The notes beneath the pieces were generated by a model. It searched no databases, was not told the origin of the DNA, and saw nothing but the letters and a program-made list of their open reading frames with translations. The translations under genes and the position numbers were made by a program. This document shows positions 9,455-19,133 of a stretch of 64,000 nt of DNA, one piece after another; positions within the stretch are counted from its first letter, which is position 1, and the number at the start of each line of letters is the position of its first letter. Source of the stretch: Methylocystis sp. IM3 (GTDB lineage: Bacteria > Pseudomonadota > Alphaproteobacteria > Rhizobiales > Beijerinckiaceae); contig NZ_JBBPBZ010000002.1 of NCBI RefSeq assembly GCF_038070105.1, positions 233,501 to 297,500 of the forward strand, given 5' to 3'.

Positions 9455-9500
9455 CTTGCCGGTGTTTTTCTTGCCGGTGTTTTTTCTCGCCCGGTGTTCT
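9455..9500. repeat. Three short tandem repeats behind the terminator
   Basis: CTTGCCGGTGTTTTT occurs twice directly in tandem (9455-9469, 9470-9485) with a degenerate third copy, CTCGCCCGGTGTTCT (9486-9500). It lies in the gap between converging genes and probably arose by slippage. Confidence 0.6.
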
Positions 9501-9562
9501 CGCGCCCCGGCGCGGCGTCCCCCCAAGCGCGCAAGCGTGGCGGGCCTTGCCGAAGTCCCAGT

Positions 9563-11842
9563 CTAACCGCCGCCGAAGAGATCTTCGAAGATGCTCCTCG
9601 ACGCAGCCGGCCGGCGGCCCCGGGGCGGCGGCGCGGGGGCGCCGGCGTCGGGAATGTCTTCCGGCGGCAGCAGGTCGTCTATGGCGCGCGGCGGCGCTGC
9701 GCGCGGACGCGTCGGCGGGGGCGTGACCGGGATGGTGGCGGTTTCGTCGTCCTGCGCCCGCCGGCCCGCTGGTTGCTCCGCCGGCGGAACGGAGACGGCT
9801 TGCCGTGGGCGCGGCGTGGGCGTGGGCGTGGGCGTGGGCGGAGCTGGGGCCGCCGGCTCGGCCGCGCCGCCCGTGAACATGCCGATGAGATCGTCGAGCG
9901 GGCGGGCCACGACTTCATCGAGCGCGCCATCTGCGCGCCAATTGCCCGAGGGGAGCCCCGCGACCTGGAGCCCGCGGTGGGCGATGCCCATGTAGCGGCT
10001 CCAGATTTCGACCGGCAGATTGCCGCCGGAGGCCTTTTTCGTGGGCGAATTGTCGTCGTTGCCGAGCCAGACGCCGGTGACGAGCCTGGCCGTGTAGCCG
10101 ATGAACCAGGCGTCGCGGAAATCCTGGCTCGTCCCGGTCTTGCCGGCCGCCTGCCAGCCGGGAAGCTCCGCCTTGCGGGCCGTGCCGGTGAGCAGCGTTT
10201 CCTGCATCATGGCGTTCATCATCGCCACATAGTCCGGATCGACGACCCGGACCGGCGCGGGCGTCTTGCGCTGATAGAGCGTCTTGCCGCCGGCCGTCTT
10301 CACGCGCGCGACGATGTAGGGCTGAACGACGAAGCCGCCGTTGGCGAAGGGCGCGTAAGCCGCGACGAGTTCGAGCGGCGCGACTTCGGACGTGCCAAGG
10401 GCGAGCGAGGCGTTGGCCTGCAGGTCGGACTGAATGCCGAGCCGGCGCGCGGTCTTCACGATCGTTTTGGGACCGACCTCCATGCCGACGCGGACCGCCA
10501 CCGTATTGAGGGAGAGCGCCAGCGCCTTGGTGAGCGTGACGGGCCCGAAATATTCGTGGCTGTAATTTTCCGGCGTCCAGCCCTTGATGTTGAGCGGGCC
10601 GTCTTCGCGCACCGTGTCGGGCGTCAGCCCATGCTCGATCCCGGCGAGATAGACGAAAGGCTTGAAGGCCGAGCCCGGCTGACGCTTCGCCGAGACGGCG
10701 CGATTGTATTGGCTTTCCGAATAGTCGCGCCCGCCGACGAGGGCCCGGATTGCGCCCGTCGGATCGAGCGAGACGACGGCGCCCTGGGAGACGCCGAATT
10801 TCGCGCCCTTCCTGTCGAGCTCCTCCTTGAGCGCGCCTTCGGCGACGGTCTGGAGCCGCGGGTCGATGGTGGTGGTGACGACGATGTCCTGATCGACGGC
10901 GCCGATCGTGTCGTCGAGCATGTCCATCACATAATCGGCCGCGTAATTGATCGAGCCCGCGCCCGTCTCCTTCTGGACCTGCGCCGGATGGGCGAGCGCG
11001 GCCTTCGCCGCATTGTCGGTGACGAACCCCTCCTGCGCCATGGCCGCGACGACCTGCGCGGCGCGCTCGGTCGCGCCTTCCGGATTGCGGTCGGGGGCGA
11101 GCTTGCTCGGCGCCTTCATCAGCCCGGCGAGCACGGCCGCCTCGGAGAGGGTCGCGGTCCTGGCGCTGTGGCCGAAATAGCGCTGGCAGGCCGCCTCCAC
11201 CCCATAGGCGCCCGAGCCGAAATAGACCCGGTTGAGATAAAGCTCGAGAATCTGGTCCTTGGAATATTTGTGCTCCAGCCAGATGGCGAGGATCGCCTCC
11301 TGAATCTTGCGCGAGAGGGTGCGCTCCTGCGTCAGGAAGAGATTCTTGGCGAGCTGCTGGGTGAGCGTCGAGCCGCCCTGCATGCCGCCGCGCCCCGAGA
11401 CGTTGCGCACGAGCGCGCGGGCTATGCCCTGCGGATCGACGCCCCAGTGCGAATAGAAGCGGCGGTCCTCGATGGCGACGAAGGCCTTGGGGACGAAAGG
11501 CGGCAGCTCGGAAATCTTGACCGCCGCGCCGCCCGTGTCGCCGCGATTGGCGAGAAGCTCGCCGTCGGCGCCGAGGATGGCGATGTTGGGCGGGCGCTTG
11601 GGGACGGAAAGCTGGTCGATGGGCGGCAGTTGCGAGCCGTAATAGACCGCGAGCGCGCCGCCGCCGACGGCGCCCCAGACGGACAGGGTCAGGGACCAGT
11701 AGATCAGGCCGCCGATCAGCGACCCCGAGCGCCGCCGCCGCGGCCTCTCGGCCTTGCGCGCGCGAGCCGAAGGGCGGGGCTCGGCCCGGAGGTCGTCGTC
11801 GTCGTCGAACCTGGGTTCCCGGCGATTGCCGTTACGCGCCAT
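9563..11842 (-). CDS. Class A penicillin-binding protein (PBP1A-type transglycosylase/transpeptidase)
   Basis: A 759-residue bifunctional peptidoglycan synthase. It has a basic cytoplasmic tail, one transmembrane anchor (about 42-67), a GT51 glycosyltransferase domain with catalytic Glu125 in AIEDRRFYSHWG and GGSTLTQQLAKNLFL, and a transpeptidase domain with SAFK (Ser391), SLN in LALSLNTVAVR and KTGTS. The C-terminal 130 residues are Pro/Ala/Arg-rich, including a PTPTPTPTPRP stretch encoded by a GGGCGT-type tandem repeat near 9815-9842, and are probably disordered. It converges with the peroxidase gene. Confidence 0.93.
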   Translation of the reverse strand: MARNGNRREPRFDDDDDLRAEPRPSARARKAERPRRRRSGSLIGGLIYWSLTLSVWGAVGGGALAVYYGSQLPPIDQLSVPKRPPNIAILGADGELLANRGDTGGAAVKISELPPFVPKAFVAIEDRRFYSHWGVDPQGIARALVRNVSGRGGMQGGSTLTQQLAKNLFLTQERTLSRKIQEAILAIWLEHKYSKDQILELYLNRVYFGSGAYGVEAACQRYFGHSARTATLSEAAVLAGLMKAPSKLAPDRNPEGATERAAQVVAAMAQEGFVTDNAAKAALAHPAQVQKETGAGSINYAADYVMDMLDDTIGAVDQDIVVTTTIDPRLQTVAEGALKEELDRKGAKFGVSQGAVVSLDPTGAIRALVGGRDYSESQYNRAVSAKRQPGSAFKPFVYLAGIEHGLTPDTVREDGPLNIKGWTPENYSHEYFGPVTLTKALALSLNTVAVRVGMEVGPKTIVKTARRLGIQSDLQANASLALGTSEVAPLELVAAYAPFANGGFVVQPYIVARVKTAGGKTLYQRKTPAPVRVVDPDYVAMMNAMMQETLLTGTARKAELPGWQAAGKTGTSQDFRDAWFIGYTARLVTGVWLGNDDNSPTKKASGGNLPVEIWSRYMGIAHRGLQVAGLPSGNWRADGALDEVVARPLDDLIGMFTGGAAEPAAPAPPTPTPTPTPRPRQAVSVPPAEQPAGRRAQDDETATIPVTPPPTRPRAAPPRAIDDLLPPEDIPDAGAPAPPPRGRRPAASRSIFEDLFGGG

Positions 11843-12090
11843 GCCACACCCGCCCCGAGGCTCCGCCGCAGCCTCCCGCGTATCCGATCCAACTTAAGAA
11901 AGGCCGTTTAAGGGCAGGTTAAGGATTGCGCGGCGCAACGCCCGCCGGCAAGCCGCTTCGTCCGCGCGAGGGCGGCCGGATTTCTCCACACGCCGCATGA
12001 GACCGCCCCCTTGCGCTTCGACGCCCGGCTTGCCAAAGTCTGCGCCCCCGGCGCGAGGCGCCGCCAGAATAAGATGCGGGTAATCCTGCG

Positions 12091-13209
12091 ATGAAGGTCA
12101 CGATCGAAAGAGCGGCGCTGCTGCGGGCGCTCGGCCATGTGCACAGGGTGGTGGAGCGGCGCACGACCATCCCGATCCTGGCCAATGTCCTCATCGACGC
12201 CCGCGATGGCGCGCTGACGCTCAAGGCCACCGATCTCGACCTCGAGATCACTGAAAAGGCGGCCGCCGAAGTCGGGCAGGCGGGCGCGACGACTCTGCCC
12301 GCGCATACGCTCTACGACATCGTGCGCAAGCTGCCCGAGGGCGCGCAGGTCTCGCTCGACGAAAGCGGTGAAACCGGCCAGCTCACCCTGCGCTCCGGCC
12401 GCTCGCGCTTCAATCTGTCGACTCTGCCGGAGAGCGATTTCCCCGACGTGACCTCGGGCGACTTCAGCCACCAATTCACGTTGGCGCCCGCCGATCTCAA
12501 GCGCCTCATCGAGAAGACGCAATTCGCGATTTCGAGCGAGGAGACGCGCTATTACCTCAATGGCATCTATTTTCACGCCATGGAGGTCGAGGGCCGGCTG
12601 ATGCTGCGCGCGGTCGCGACCGACGGCCACCGCCTCGCCCGTCTCGAACTGCCCGCGCCCGAGGGCTGCGAAGGCATGCCCGGCGTCATCCTCCCGCGCA
12701 AGGCGGTGCAGGAGGTTCTGCGCCTCATCGAGGATGCGCAGGGCGACGTGCGCGTCGAGCTCTCGGTCAACAAGATGCGCTTCTCCTTCGGCGACGCGCT
12801 GCTGACGACGAAGCTCATCGACGGCACCTTCCCCGATTACGCCCGCGTGATTCCCTCCGGCAACGACAAGCGCCTCACGGTCGAGCGCGACGTCTTCGCC
12901 AAGGCGGTGGACCGCGTCTCGACGATTTCCTCCGAGCGCGGCCGCGCCGTGAAGCTCGCCTTGACCGAGGGCAAGCTCGTGCTTTCCGTGACCAATCCCG
13001 ATCAGGGATCGGCGGTCGAGGAGATCGAGGCCGATTACGACGGCGCGCCGCTCGACGTGGGCTTCAACGCCCGCTATCTGCTCGACATCACCCAGCAGCT
13101 CGACAGCGACACGGCGCTCTTCAAGCTCGCCGACCCCGGCTCGCCGACGCTCGTCCAGGACCGCGACGGCGCCAGCGCGCTCTATGTGCTGATGCCGATG
13201 CGCGTCTAG
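12091..13209 (+). CDS. dnaN: DNA polymerase III subunit beta (sliding clamp)
   Basis: A 372-residue clamp of normal length. The start MKVTIERAALLRALGHVHRVVERR and the end ALYVLMPMRV match the family, and the three clamp domains follow in order. It forms the ring that tethers the replicative polymerase. dnaA and recF are not next to it in this window, so this is not the classical dnaA-dnaN origin arrangement. Its stop codon overlaps the stop of the opposing rhomboid gene. Confidence 0.97.
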   Translation: MKVTIERAALLRALGHVHRVVERRTTIPILANVLIDARDGALTLKATDLDLEITEKAAAEVGQAGATTLPAHTLYDIVRKLPEGAQVSLDESGETGQLTLRSGRSRFNLSTLPESDFPDVTSGDFSHQFTLAPADLKRLIEKTQFAISSEETRYYLNGIYFHAMEVEGRLMLRAVATDGHRLARLELPAPEGCEGMPGVILPRKAVQEVLRLIEDAQGDVRVELSVNKMRFSFGDALLTTKLIDGTFPDYARVIPSGNDKRLTVERDVFAKAVDRVSTISSERGRAVKLALTEGKLVLSVTNPDQGSAVEEIEADYDGAPLDVGFNARYLLDITQQLDSDTALFKLADPGSPTLVQDRDGASALYVLMPMRV

Positions 13210-14732
13210 GGACGGCGCTTCGACTCGACGATCATCCCGACCAGGAGCCCGAAGCCGAAGCCCGAGAGATGCGCGGCGAGGCTCGACATGGGCAGGATGA
13301 AATCCGCCGCGATTTGCGTGAGCATGGCGAGGCCCAGCGCCGTGGCGCGGAAGGCGTCGAGGCTGGCGCGGGCCCGCAGCCAATCCCGGGTCCGCAGCGC
13401 CGCGAGGACGCCGAAGAGGCCGAAGATCGCGCCCGAGGCCCCGACATAAAGCCCATAGCCCGCGCCGAGCACCATGACCCCGAGCACCACGACCGAGGAG
13501 AAGAGCGCCGCCCCGAGATAAGCCGCGAGCAGGCGCCAGGAGCCGATTTCGTCCTCGGTCTCGCGGCCGATCAGGGCGAGCATGGCCATGTTGAGCAAGA
13601 AATGCAGCGGGCCGTAATGCAGCAGGGTGGCGCTGAGCAGGCGCCAGCTCTCGCCATGCAGGACGAGCGGCGCCCAGAGCGCGCCGAGCCGGATCAGCGT
13701 CTGCACATCCTGCGAGCCGCCCATGGCGATCTCGACCGCGAACATGCCCGAATTGACGAGGATGAGGGCGAGGGTGACGGGCGGCAGGCGCCAGCCCCGC
13801 GTCTGGCGGGCGCATTCCAGGGCGACGCGCCCCGCCACCCCGTCGACGATTTCCTGCGCGCGCGGCGAGAGCGGCGCGGGCTCCTCCCAGGCCGCCGCAA
13901 GCTGGCGCCGGGCTGCGATCGCCGCCGACGTCTCCTTGAGGCTGACGGCGAGCCGCTCGAAGGTCGCGCGCGCCGGCGCCTCCTCTCCGGCGTGTTTCCG
14001 CGCGACGGCGATCCAGTAATCAGCCGAGTCCGGGTCGAGGCGCAGGAGAAGGCCGACGAGTTCCGCGACCTCGCGCGGCCGCCCGCCGAAGGCGAGGACG
14101 AAGAGCCAGGAAAAGGCCGTCTGCTCCAGCGGCGTCGAATCGACCGAGCGGGCGTAATCGCGCATCAGCGCCTCGATGCGGCCGGTTTCGCCCAGCGCGC
14201 GAAAACGGTAGGCGGCGAGCTGGCGGGCGTTCTCCGGGTCCTGCGCGAGGATGAGCGCCTTTTCCCAGTCGCCGCGCTCGGCGAGGAGCCGCGTCTCGAT
14301 CGCCGCCGCCTGTTCGGGTGGCGCGTCCGCGGCGAGCGCCGCGAAGGCGCGCGCCTTTTCGCGCGGGTCCTCGATCGCCGCGGCGCGGGCGTAAGCCGCC
14401 GAAAGCCGCATCGCCTTGGTGGGGTGAAAAAAGGCCGCGAGATCGGCGCAGCGCGCGGCCTTGTCGAGTTCGCCCGCGCGGGTGAAGCGCGCCTGAAGCG
14501 CGCCGAGCGTCACCGGCGCGGCCACGAGCGGAAAGAAGACGAGGGAAACGAGCTTGCCCGCCTCCTGGGGAAACAACCACAGGCCGAAGCCGCCGACGAT
14601 CAGCACCAGCGCATTGACGAGCGCGAATGTGCGCCGCCCGCTCCGGCGCTGCGCCAGGTCGAGCGCGAGCGAGAGGGCGGAGAGCGCCATCAGATTGACG
14701 GCGAGGACCGTTTGAAAATCCATTCTCGTCAC
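13206..14732 (-). CDS. Rhomboid family intramembrane serine protease
   Basis: A 508-residue membrane protein. Two N-terminal helices lead into a long soluble helical segment (about 85-320) with TPR-like alpha-helical character, then a six-helix rhomboid core. The catalytic dyad is visible as Ser433 in GASGAIFG and His488 in AAHLSGFGFG; HFLLNM gives the usual oxyanion-region His/Asn. The family cleaves transmembrane substrates in the membrane; the substrate is unknown. The large helical insert is longer than in minimal rhomboids and may select partners. The last codons of this gene and dnaN share CTAG at 13206-13209. Confidence 0.88.
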   Translation of the reverse strand: MTRMDFQTVLAVNLMALSALSLALDLAQRRSGRRTFALVNALVLIVGGFGLWLFPQEAGKLVSLVFFPLVAAPVTLGALQARFTRAGELDKAARCADLAAFFHPTKAMRLSAAYARAAAIEDPREKARAFAALAADAPPEQAAAIETRLLAERGDWEKALILAQDPENARQLAAYRFRALGETGRIEALMRDYARSVDSTPLEQTAFSWLFVLAFGGRPREVAELVGLLLRLDPDSADYWIAVARKHAGEEAPARATFERLAVSLKETSAAIAARRQLAAAWEEPAPLSPRAQEIVDGVAGRVALECARQTRGWRLPPVTLALILVNSGMFAVEIAMGGSQDVQTLIRLGALWAPLVLHGESWRLLSATLLHYGPLHFLLNMAMLALIGRETEDEIGSWRLLAAYLGAALFSSVVVLGVMVLGAGYGLYVGASGAIFGLFGVLAALRTRDWLRARASLDAFRATALGLAMLTQIAADFILPMSSLAAHLSGFGFGLLVGMIVESKRRP

Positions 14733-14895
14733 GAGCGGGCTGAAACGGACGGAGGTGAGGATGTGCGCGGGCGCGCGCCAAAGTCAAATCCTGGCCCTTC
14801 GGAATCCCTGTTCCCGCGCCCCCTCTCGCTTGCGATCCGACTTCGGGCGCCCCATTGTCACGAAAGCGCGGCTTTCGCCCGCGACAAAGGCCGCC

Positions 14896-15873
14896 ATGCT
14901 GGATTTCCTCATTCATCTTTGGCCCTGGCTTGCCGGTTCGCTCGCCACAGGCGCGGCGGCGGGCGCTTTTCTGCATGGCGGGACGCTGCGACGGCGCCCG
15001 GCCCGCTGGCTCTCCTGGTTCGGCGCGGCCTTTGTCGCGGGCGCCGCCGCCGTCGCGCTCGGAGCGGTGGAGGGCGCCGTCGCTGCGGCGATCGAAATCG
15101 CGCTCGCCTGTTTCCTGGCCTTCATCCTCGGCGCGGCGCTCCTCGCCGCCGCCCGGCGGGGCTCGCTGAAAGATCACGAACGCTGGGCCGTGGGCCTCGT
15201 CCCTGTCGCCCTGCTGTGGTGGGGGGCGGTCGAGATCGCCGCGCCCGCCTATGAGGCGCAGGCGCAAAAGCGCGTCGCCGCGCTCGCGCAAGGCGCTGGC
15301 CTCGATCCCGCGGGCTTCACCGTCTCGGGCCGCGACGAGACGGCGCCGGGCGCTCTCGCCGGGAAGACGGATCTGGCGGCGGAGATCGCCGCGACGCCGG
15401 GCGTGCGGCGCGTGATCCTCGCGCGGGACGCCGCGCCCGAGAAGGCGCCGGATCAGACGGCGTCGATTTCCGCGCCCCCGCCCCCGCCGGCCGAGGACGC
15501 CCGACCCACGCCCGCCGCCCTGCCGGACGGCGAATTCGACCCGGCCGCCTGCCAGCGCGCGCTCGACGCAGTGGCGCTCGCCGAACCCGTGGCCTTCCGC
15601 CCGGCGCGCGCGACCATTGACCGCCGCGCGGCCTTCGCGCTCGACAAGGCGGTCGAGGCGATACGGCGCTGTCCAATGGCGACGATAGAGGTGAGGGGCC
15701 ACGCCGACGCGGGAGCGGCCGACGAGGCGCTGGCGCGCCGCCGGGCGCTTGCCGCCGAGCGTTATCTGCGCCGCGAGGGCGTGGCGGGCCGCAAGCTCGT
15801 GGGGGTCGCCTGCTGCGCGACCGCGCAGGAGCCGCGCCGCGGCGCGGGCGCCGTCGATTATATTTTGCGCTGA
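14896..15873 (+). CDS. OmpA-like C-terminal domain protein with N-terminal membrane helices
   Basis: A 325-residue envelope protein. The first 115 residues contain about four hydrophobic segments. A soluble part follows, then a Pro/Ala-rich linker and an OmpA-like peptidoglycan-binding module with MATIEVRGHADAGAADEALARRRALAAERYL. The module anchors proteins to peptidoglycan in the periplasm. ATG 14896 has AAAGG upstream; an earlier in-frame start at 14755 adds an implausible Arg/Ser-rich leader. A role linking inner membrane and wall is inferred. Confidence 0.75.
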   Translation: MLDFLIHLWPWLAGSLATGAAAGAFLHGGTLRRRPARWLSWFGAAFVAGAAAVALGAVEGAVAAAIEIALACFLAFILGAALLAAARRGSLKDHERWAVGLVPVALLWWGAVEIAAPAYEAQAQKRVAALAQGAGLDPAGFTVSGRDETAPGALAGKTDLAAEIAATPGVRRVILARDAAPEKAPDQTASISAPPPPPAEDARPTPAALPDGEFDPAACQRALDAVALAEPVAFRPARATIDRRAAFALDKAVEAIRRCPMATIEVRGHADAGAADEALARRRALAAERYLRREGVAGRKLVGVACCATAQEPRRGAGAVDYILR

Positions 15874-16005
15874 AGCGCATTTGGGCGCAGCGTCGCGCCG
15901 CCCTTTGTTTACCGCGCCGATCCCCTTGTTTAATCTTGCTTTGCGGCGCCGCCGGCTCGGGAGGGCGCGGCCGGTTCGTCCGGCGCCGCCTTTGCAACGG
16001 CCTTG

Positions 16006-18471
16006 GTGAGAGAGAAACCCCAGTTGAACGTCGTCGACCTGCACCCGCACTCCCACGCCGAGACCGTCGCCGCCCTGAAAGCCGAGGTGCAGCGCCGCCT
16101 CACCTATACGGTCGGCAAAGACAATGCGGCCGCGAGCCCGCGCGACTGGTTCGTGGCGACGGCGCTGGCGGCGCGCGACCGGCTCGTCGAGTCGTGGCTC
16201 GCTTCGACGGCGCGCAATTACCGCGAGGACCGGCGCCGGGTCTATTATCTCTCGCTCGAATTTCTGGTCGGGCGGCTGCTCATCGACACGCTGACCAATC
16301 TCGGCCTCACCGGCGCCATGCGCGACGCGCTCGCCGAACTCGGCGTCGATCTCGACCGGCTGCGCGAGATCGAGCCCGACGCGGCGCTCGGCAATGGCGG
16401 CCTCGGCCGGCTCGCCGCCTGTTTCATGGACAGCATGGCGACGCTCGAAATCGCCGCGATGGGCTATGGCATCCGATACGATCACGGCCTGTTCCGCCAG
16501 ACCATCAAGGACGGCTGGCAGCACGAATATCCGGAGGACTGGCTTTCCTTCGGCAACGCCTGGCAGTTTCCGCGCCCTGAAATCACCTACGACGTGGGAT
16601 TCGGCGGTCATGTCGAAAGCGCGCGGCTCTCCGACGGCCTGCTGACCCATGTCTGGCGTCCCGCGGAGACGATTGTGGCGGTGGCTTACGATACGCCCGT
16701 CGTCGGCTGGCGCGGCCGGCATGTGAACACGCTCCGCCTGTGGTCCGCCCGCGCCCCGGACCCCTTGCGTCTCGACGCCTTCAACCAGGGCGATCACGTC
16801 GGCGCGCTCACGGAGCAGGTGCGCGCAGAGGCGATTTCCAAGGTGCTCTATCCCAGCGACGCGACGCCCGCGGGTCAGGAGCTGCGGCTGCGGCAGGAAT
16901 ATTTCTTCGCCTCGGCCTCGCTGCAGGACCTTGTCCGCCGCCACATGAAGCAAACGGGCGACATCGGGAAGCTCGCCGAAAAGGTCGCCATCCAGCTCAA
17001 CGACACACATCCGGCGATCGGCGTCGCGGAGCTGATGCGGCTTCTCGTCGACGTGCATGGCGTGGACTGGAGCGAGGCCTGGCGCATCACGCAGGCGACC
17101 TTCTCCTACACCAATCACACGCTGCTGCCCGAGGCCCTTGAGACCTGGCCGGTGTGGCTCATGGAGAAGCTGCTGCCGCGCCACATGCAGATCATCTATC
17201 TGATCAACGCCATTCATCTCGACGGGCTGAGGGCGCAGGGCGTGACGGACCCGTCCGTGCTCGCCTCGGTCTCGCTCATCGACGAGCACAATGGCCGCCA
17301 TGTGCGCATGGGCCATCTCGCCTTTCTCGGCTCGCACAAGGTCAATGGCGTTTCCGCCCTGCACAGCGAACTGGTGAAGGAGACGGTGTTCCGGGACTTT
17401 CATCGTCTCTATCCCGACCGCATCGTCAACAAGACGAATGGCGTCACCTTCCGGCGCTGGCTGCTCGAGGCCAATCCGCCGCTTTCGCGGCTCCTCGCCG
17501 AGACGATCGGGACGGCGGTCTTCGACGATCCGGAAAATCTCGGCCGCCTCGAAGCCTTGGCCGACGACCCGGCCTTTCAGGCGCGCTTCGCGGCGGCCAA
17601 GCGCGAGAACAAGGAGCGGCTCGCGGCGACGATCTTCGAGAGCGTCGGCGTGCGGGTCGATCCCGGCGCGCTCTTCGACGCGCAGATCAAGCGCATCCAC
17701 GAATACAAGCGCCAGCTTCTCAACGTGCTCGAAGCGGCGGCGCTCTATCTCGACATCGTGTCGCAGCCGACCCGCGACGTCGTTCCCCGCGTGAAGATCT
17801 TCGCCGGCAAGGCGGCGGCGAGCTATCATCAGGCCAAGCTCATCATCAAGCTCGCCAATGACGTGGCGCAGATCGTGAACGCCGATCCGGCCGCGCGCGG
17901 GCTTCTGAAGATCGTCTTCCTGCCCAACTACAATGTGAGTCTCGCCGAACGGATCATCCCCGCCGCCGATCTCTCCGAGCAGATTTCCACGGCCGGCATG
18001 GAGGCCTCGGGCACGGGCAACATGAAATTCGCCCTGAATGGCGCGCTCACCATCGGCACGCTGGACGGCGCGAATGTGGAAATCCGCGAGCGCGTCGGCG
18101 ACGAAAACATCTTTATCTTCGGATTGACCGCGCAGGAGGTCGAGGAGAGCCGGGCGCGGAGCATCGACGCGCGCGAGACGATCGCCGCGAGCCCGCGCCT
18201 CTCCGCGGCGCTCGCCGCCATTTCGAGCGGGCTGTTCTCGCCCGATGACAAGCATCGCTATGCGCAGCTCGTCGATACGCTCACTTATTACGATCACTTT
18301 CTGGTGACGAAGGATTTCGACGCCTATGGCGCGGCGCAGCGGCGGGTCGACGCGCTGCGGCGGGACGAGAAGGCCTGGCGGCGCGCCGCCATTCTCAACA
18401 CGGCCCGCGTCGCCTGGTTCTCGTCGGATCGCACGATCCGGGAATATGCGGAAGAAATCTGGAAGGTTTGA
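16006..18471 (+). CDS. glgP: Glycogen/alpha-glucan phosphorylase
   Basis: An approximately 820-residue GT35 phosphorylase that releases glucose-1-phosphate from glycogen with PLP as cofactor. EASGTGNMKFALNGALTIGTLDGANVE-type sequence (about residues 667-693) includes the PLP-linked lysine, near residue 674. ALGNGGLGRLAACFMDS and the QLNDTHPAIGVAEL segment are also diagnostic. The start is uncertain: TTG 16003, GTG 16006 or TTG 16024 are all in frame and the ribosome site (GGTGAGAGAG) suits 16024 best. No other glycogen gene is adjacent. It converges with the bactofilin gene. Confidence 0.95.
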   Translation: MREKPQLNVVDLHPHSHAETVAALKAEVQRRLTYTVGKDNAAASPRDWFVATALAARDRLVESWLASTARNYREDRRRVYYLSLEFLVGRLLIDTLTNLGLTGAMRDALAELGVDLDRLREIEPDAALGNGGLGRLAACFMDSMATLEIAAMGYGIRYDHGLFRQTIKDGWQHEYPEDWLSFGNAWQFPRPEITYDVGFGGHVESARLSDGLLTHVWRPAETIVAVAYDTPVVGWRGRHVNTLRLWSARAPDPLRLDAFNQGDHVGALTEQVRAEAISKVLYPSDATPAGQELRLRQEYFFASASLQDLVRRHMKQTGDIGKLAEKVAIQLNDTHPAIGVAELMRLLVDVHGVDWSEAWRITQATFSYTNHTLLPEALETWPVWLMEKLLPRHMQIIYLINAIHLDGLRAQGVTDPSVLASVSLIDEHNGRHVRMGHLAFLGSHKVNGVSALHSELVKETVFRDFHRLYPDRIVNKTNGVTFRRWLLEANPPLSRLLAETIGTAVFDDPENLGRLEALADDPAFQARFAAAKRENKERLAATIFESVGVRVDPGALFDAQIKRIHEYKRQLLNVLEAAALYLDIVSQPTRDVVPRVKIFAGKAAASYHQAKLIIKLANDVAQIVNADPAARGLLKIVFLPNYNVSLAERIIPAADLSEQISTAGMEASGTGNMKFALNGALTIGTLDGANVEIRERVGDENIFIFGLTAQEVEESRARSIDARETIAASPRLSAALAAISSGLFSPDDKHRYAQLVDTLTYYDHFLVTKDFDAYGAAQRRVDALRRDEKAWRRAAILNTARVAWFSSDRTIREYAEEIWKV

Positions 18472-18546
18472 GCGGCCGCGCCTTTCGTGGCTCGCAGGGC
18501 CATGGCGAGAGGCGCAGCCAATGCGCAGCCTGGCGCTGCGGCGAGA

Positions 18547-19050
18547 TCACCCCACCGAGCGGCGGGGAACGCGCAGATTGAGCTTGGTGAGGCGGCGCGG
18601 CGCGATCGGCGCCGCAATGGCGGCGGCCTCGGGCTCCTCGCGCTCGTCCTCGATCAGAACCGGCTCCAGGCGGCGCGGCGCCGCGACTTCGCGCCGCTGC
18701 TGCGGGGCGCCGGTCGTTTCGGCCACATTGGCGGAGCCGTTCAGCACGGCGCCGCGCGCAACCTCGAGCGCGCCGCAATCCCAGCTGCCTTCGACGCGGC
18801 CGGTGGCGCGCACCGTCATCAATTGCTTGGCGGTGATCTCCGCGCTCACCTGTCCGGCGACCTCGGCGCTCGACACGACGATCTTGCCCTTCACCACGCC
18901 GGTCTGCCCGACGACGAGATGGTTGCAGGAAATTTCCCCGTCGAAGGCGCCGTCGATGACGATGATGTCCTGCGCCCTCAATTCGCCCGTCAGTTCCGCG
19001 CCCTGTCCGATATAGACGGAATTTTCCTGATCCGGCCTGAATGTCGGCAT
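18547..19050 (-). CDS. Bactofilin family cytoskeletal protein
   Basis: A 167-residue polymer-forming protein. Residues 10-115 are the right-handed beta-helix DUF583/bactofilin core, with regularly spaced strands such as IIVIDGAFDGEI, LVVGQTGVVKGKI and VSAEITAKQLMTVRATGRVEG. The C-terminal third is charged and Ala/Arg/Pro-rich. Bactofilins form membrane-attached filaments that place cell-wall or stalk enzymes. Start ATG 19050 has GAGGGT upstream; an earlier in-frame ATG at 19101 adds a tail not typical of the family. Confidence 0.9.
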   Translation of the reverse strand: MPTFRPDQENSVYIGQGAELTGELRAQDIIVIDGAFDGEISCNHLVVGQTGVVKGKIVVSSAEVAGQVSAEITAKQLMTVRATGRVEGSWDCGALEVARGAVLNGSANVAETTGAPQQRREVAAPRRLEPVLIEDEREEPEAAAIAAPIAPRRLTKLNLRVPRRSVG

Positions 19051-19133
19051 GTTGCTACCCTCGTTTCGAATCGCGCTTTGCGGGCGGAAGGTTAAACCCA
19101 TTCACGCCGGGCCGGGGAATTTTCCGCGCAAAT

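Noticed and set aside
11843..12090. Chromosomal origin next to dnaN
   Set aside because: No dnaA, recF or gyrB is adjacent and no cluster of DnaA boxes was seen in this 248-nt gap.
14020..18297. Very long minus-strand open frame of 1425 codons
   Set aside because: It is antisense to the OmpA-like and glycogen phosphorylase genes and has no recognisable domain; high-GC DNA commonly gives such shadows.
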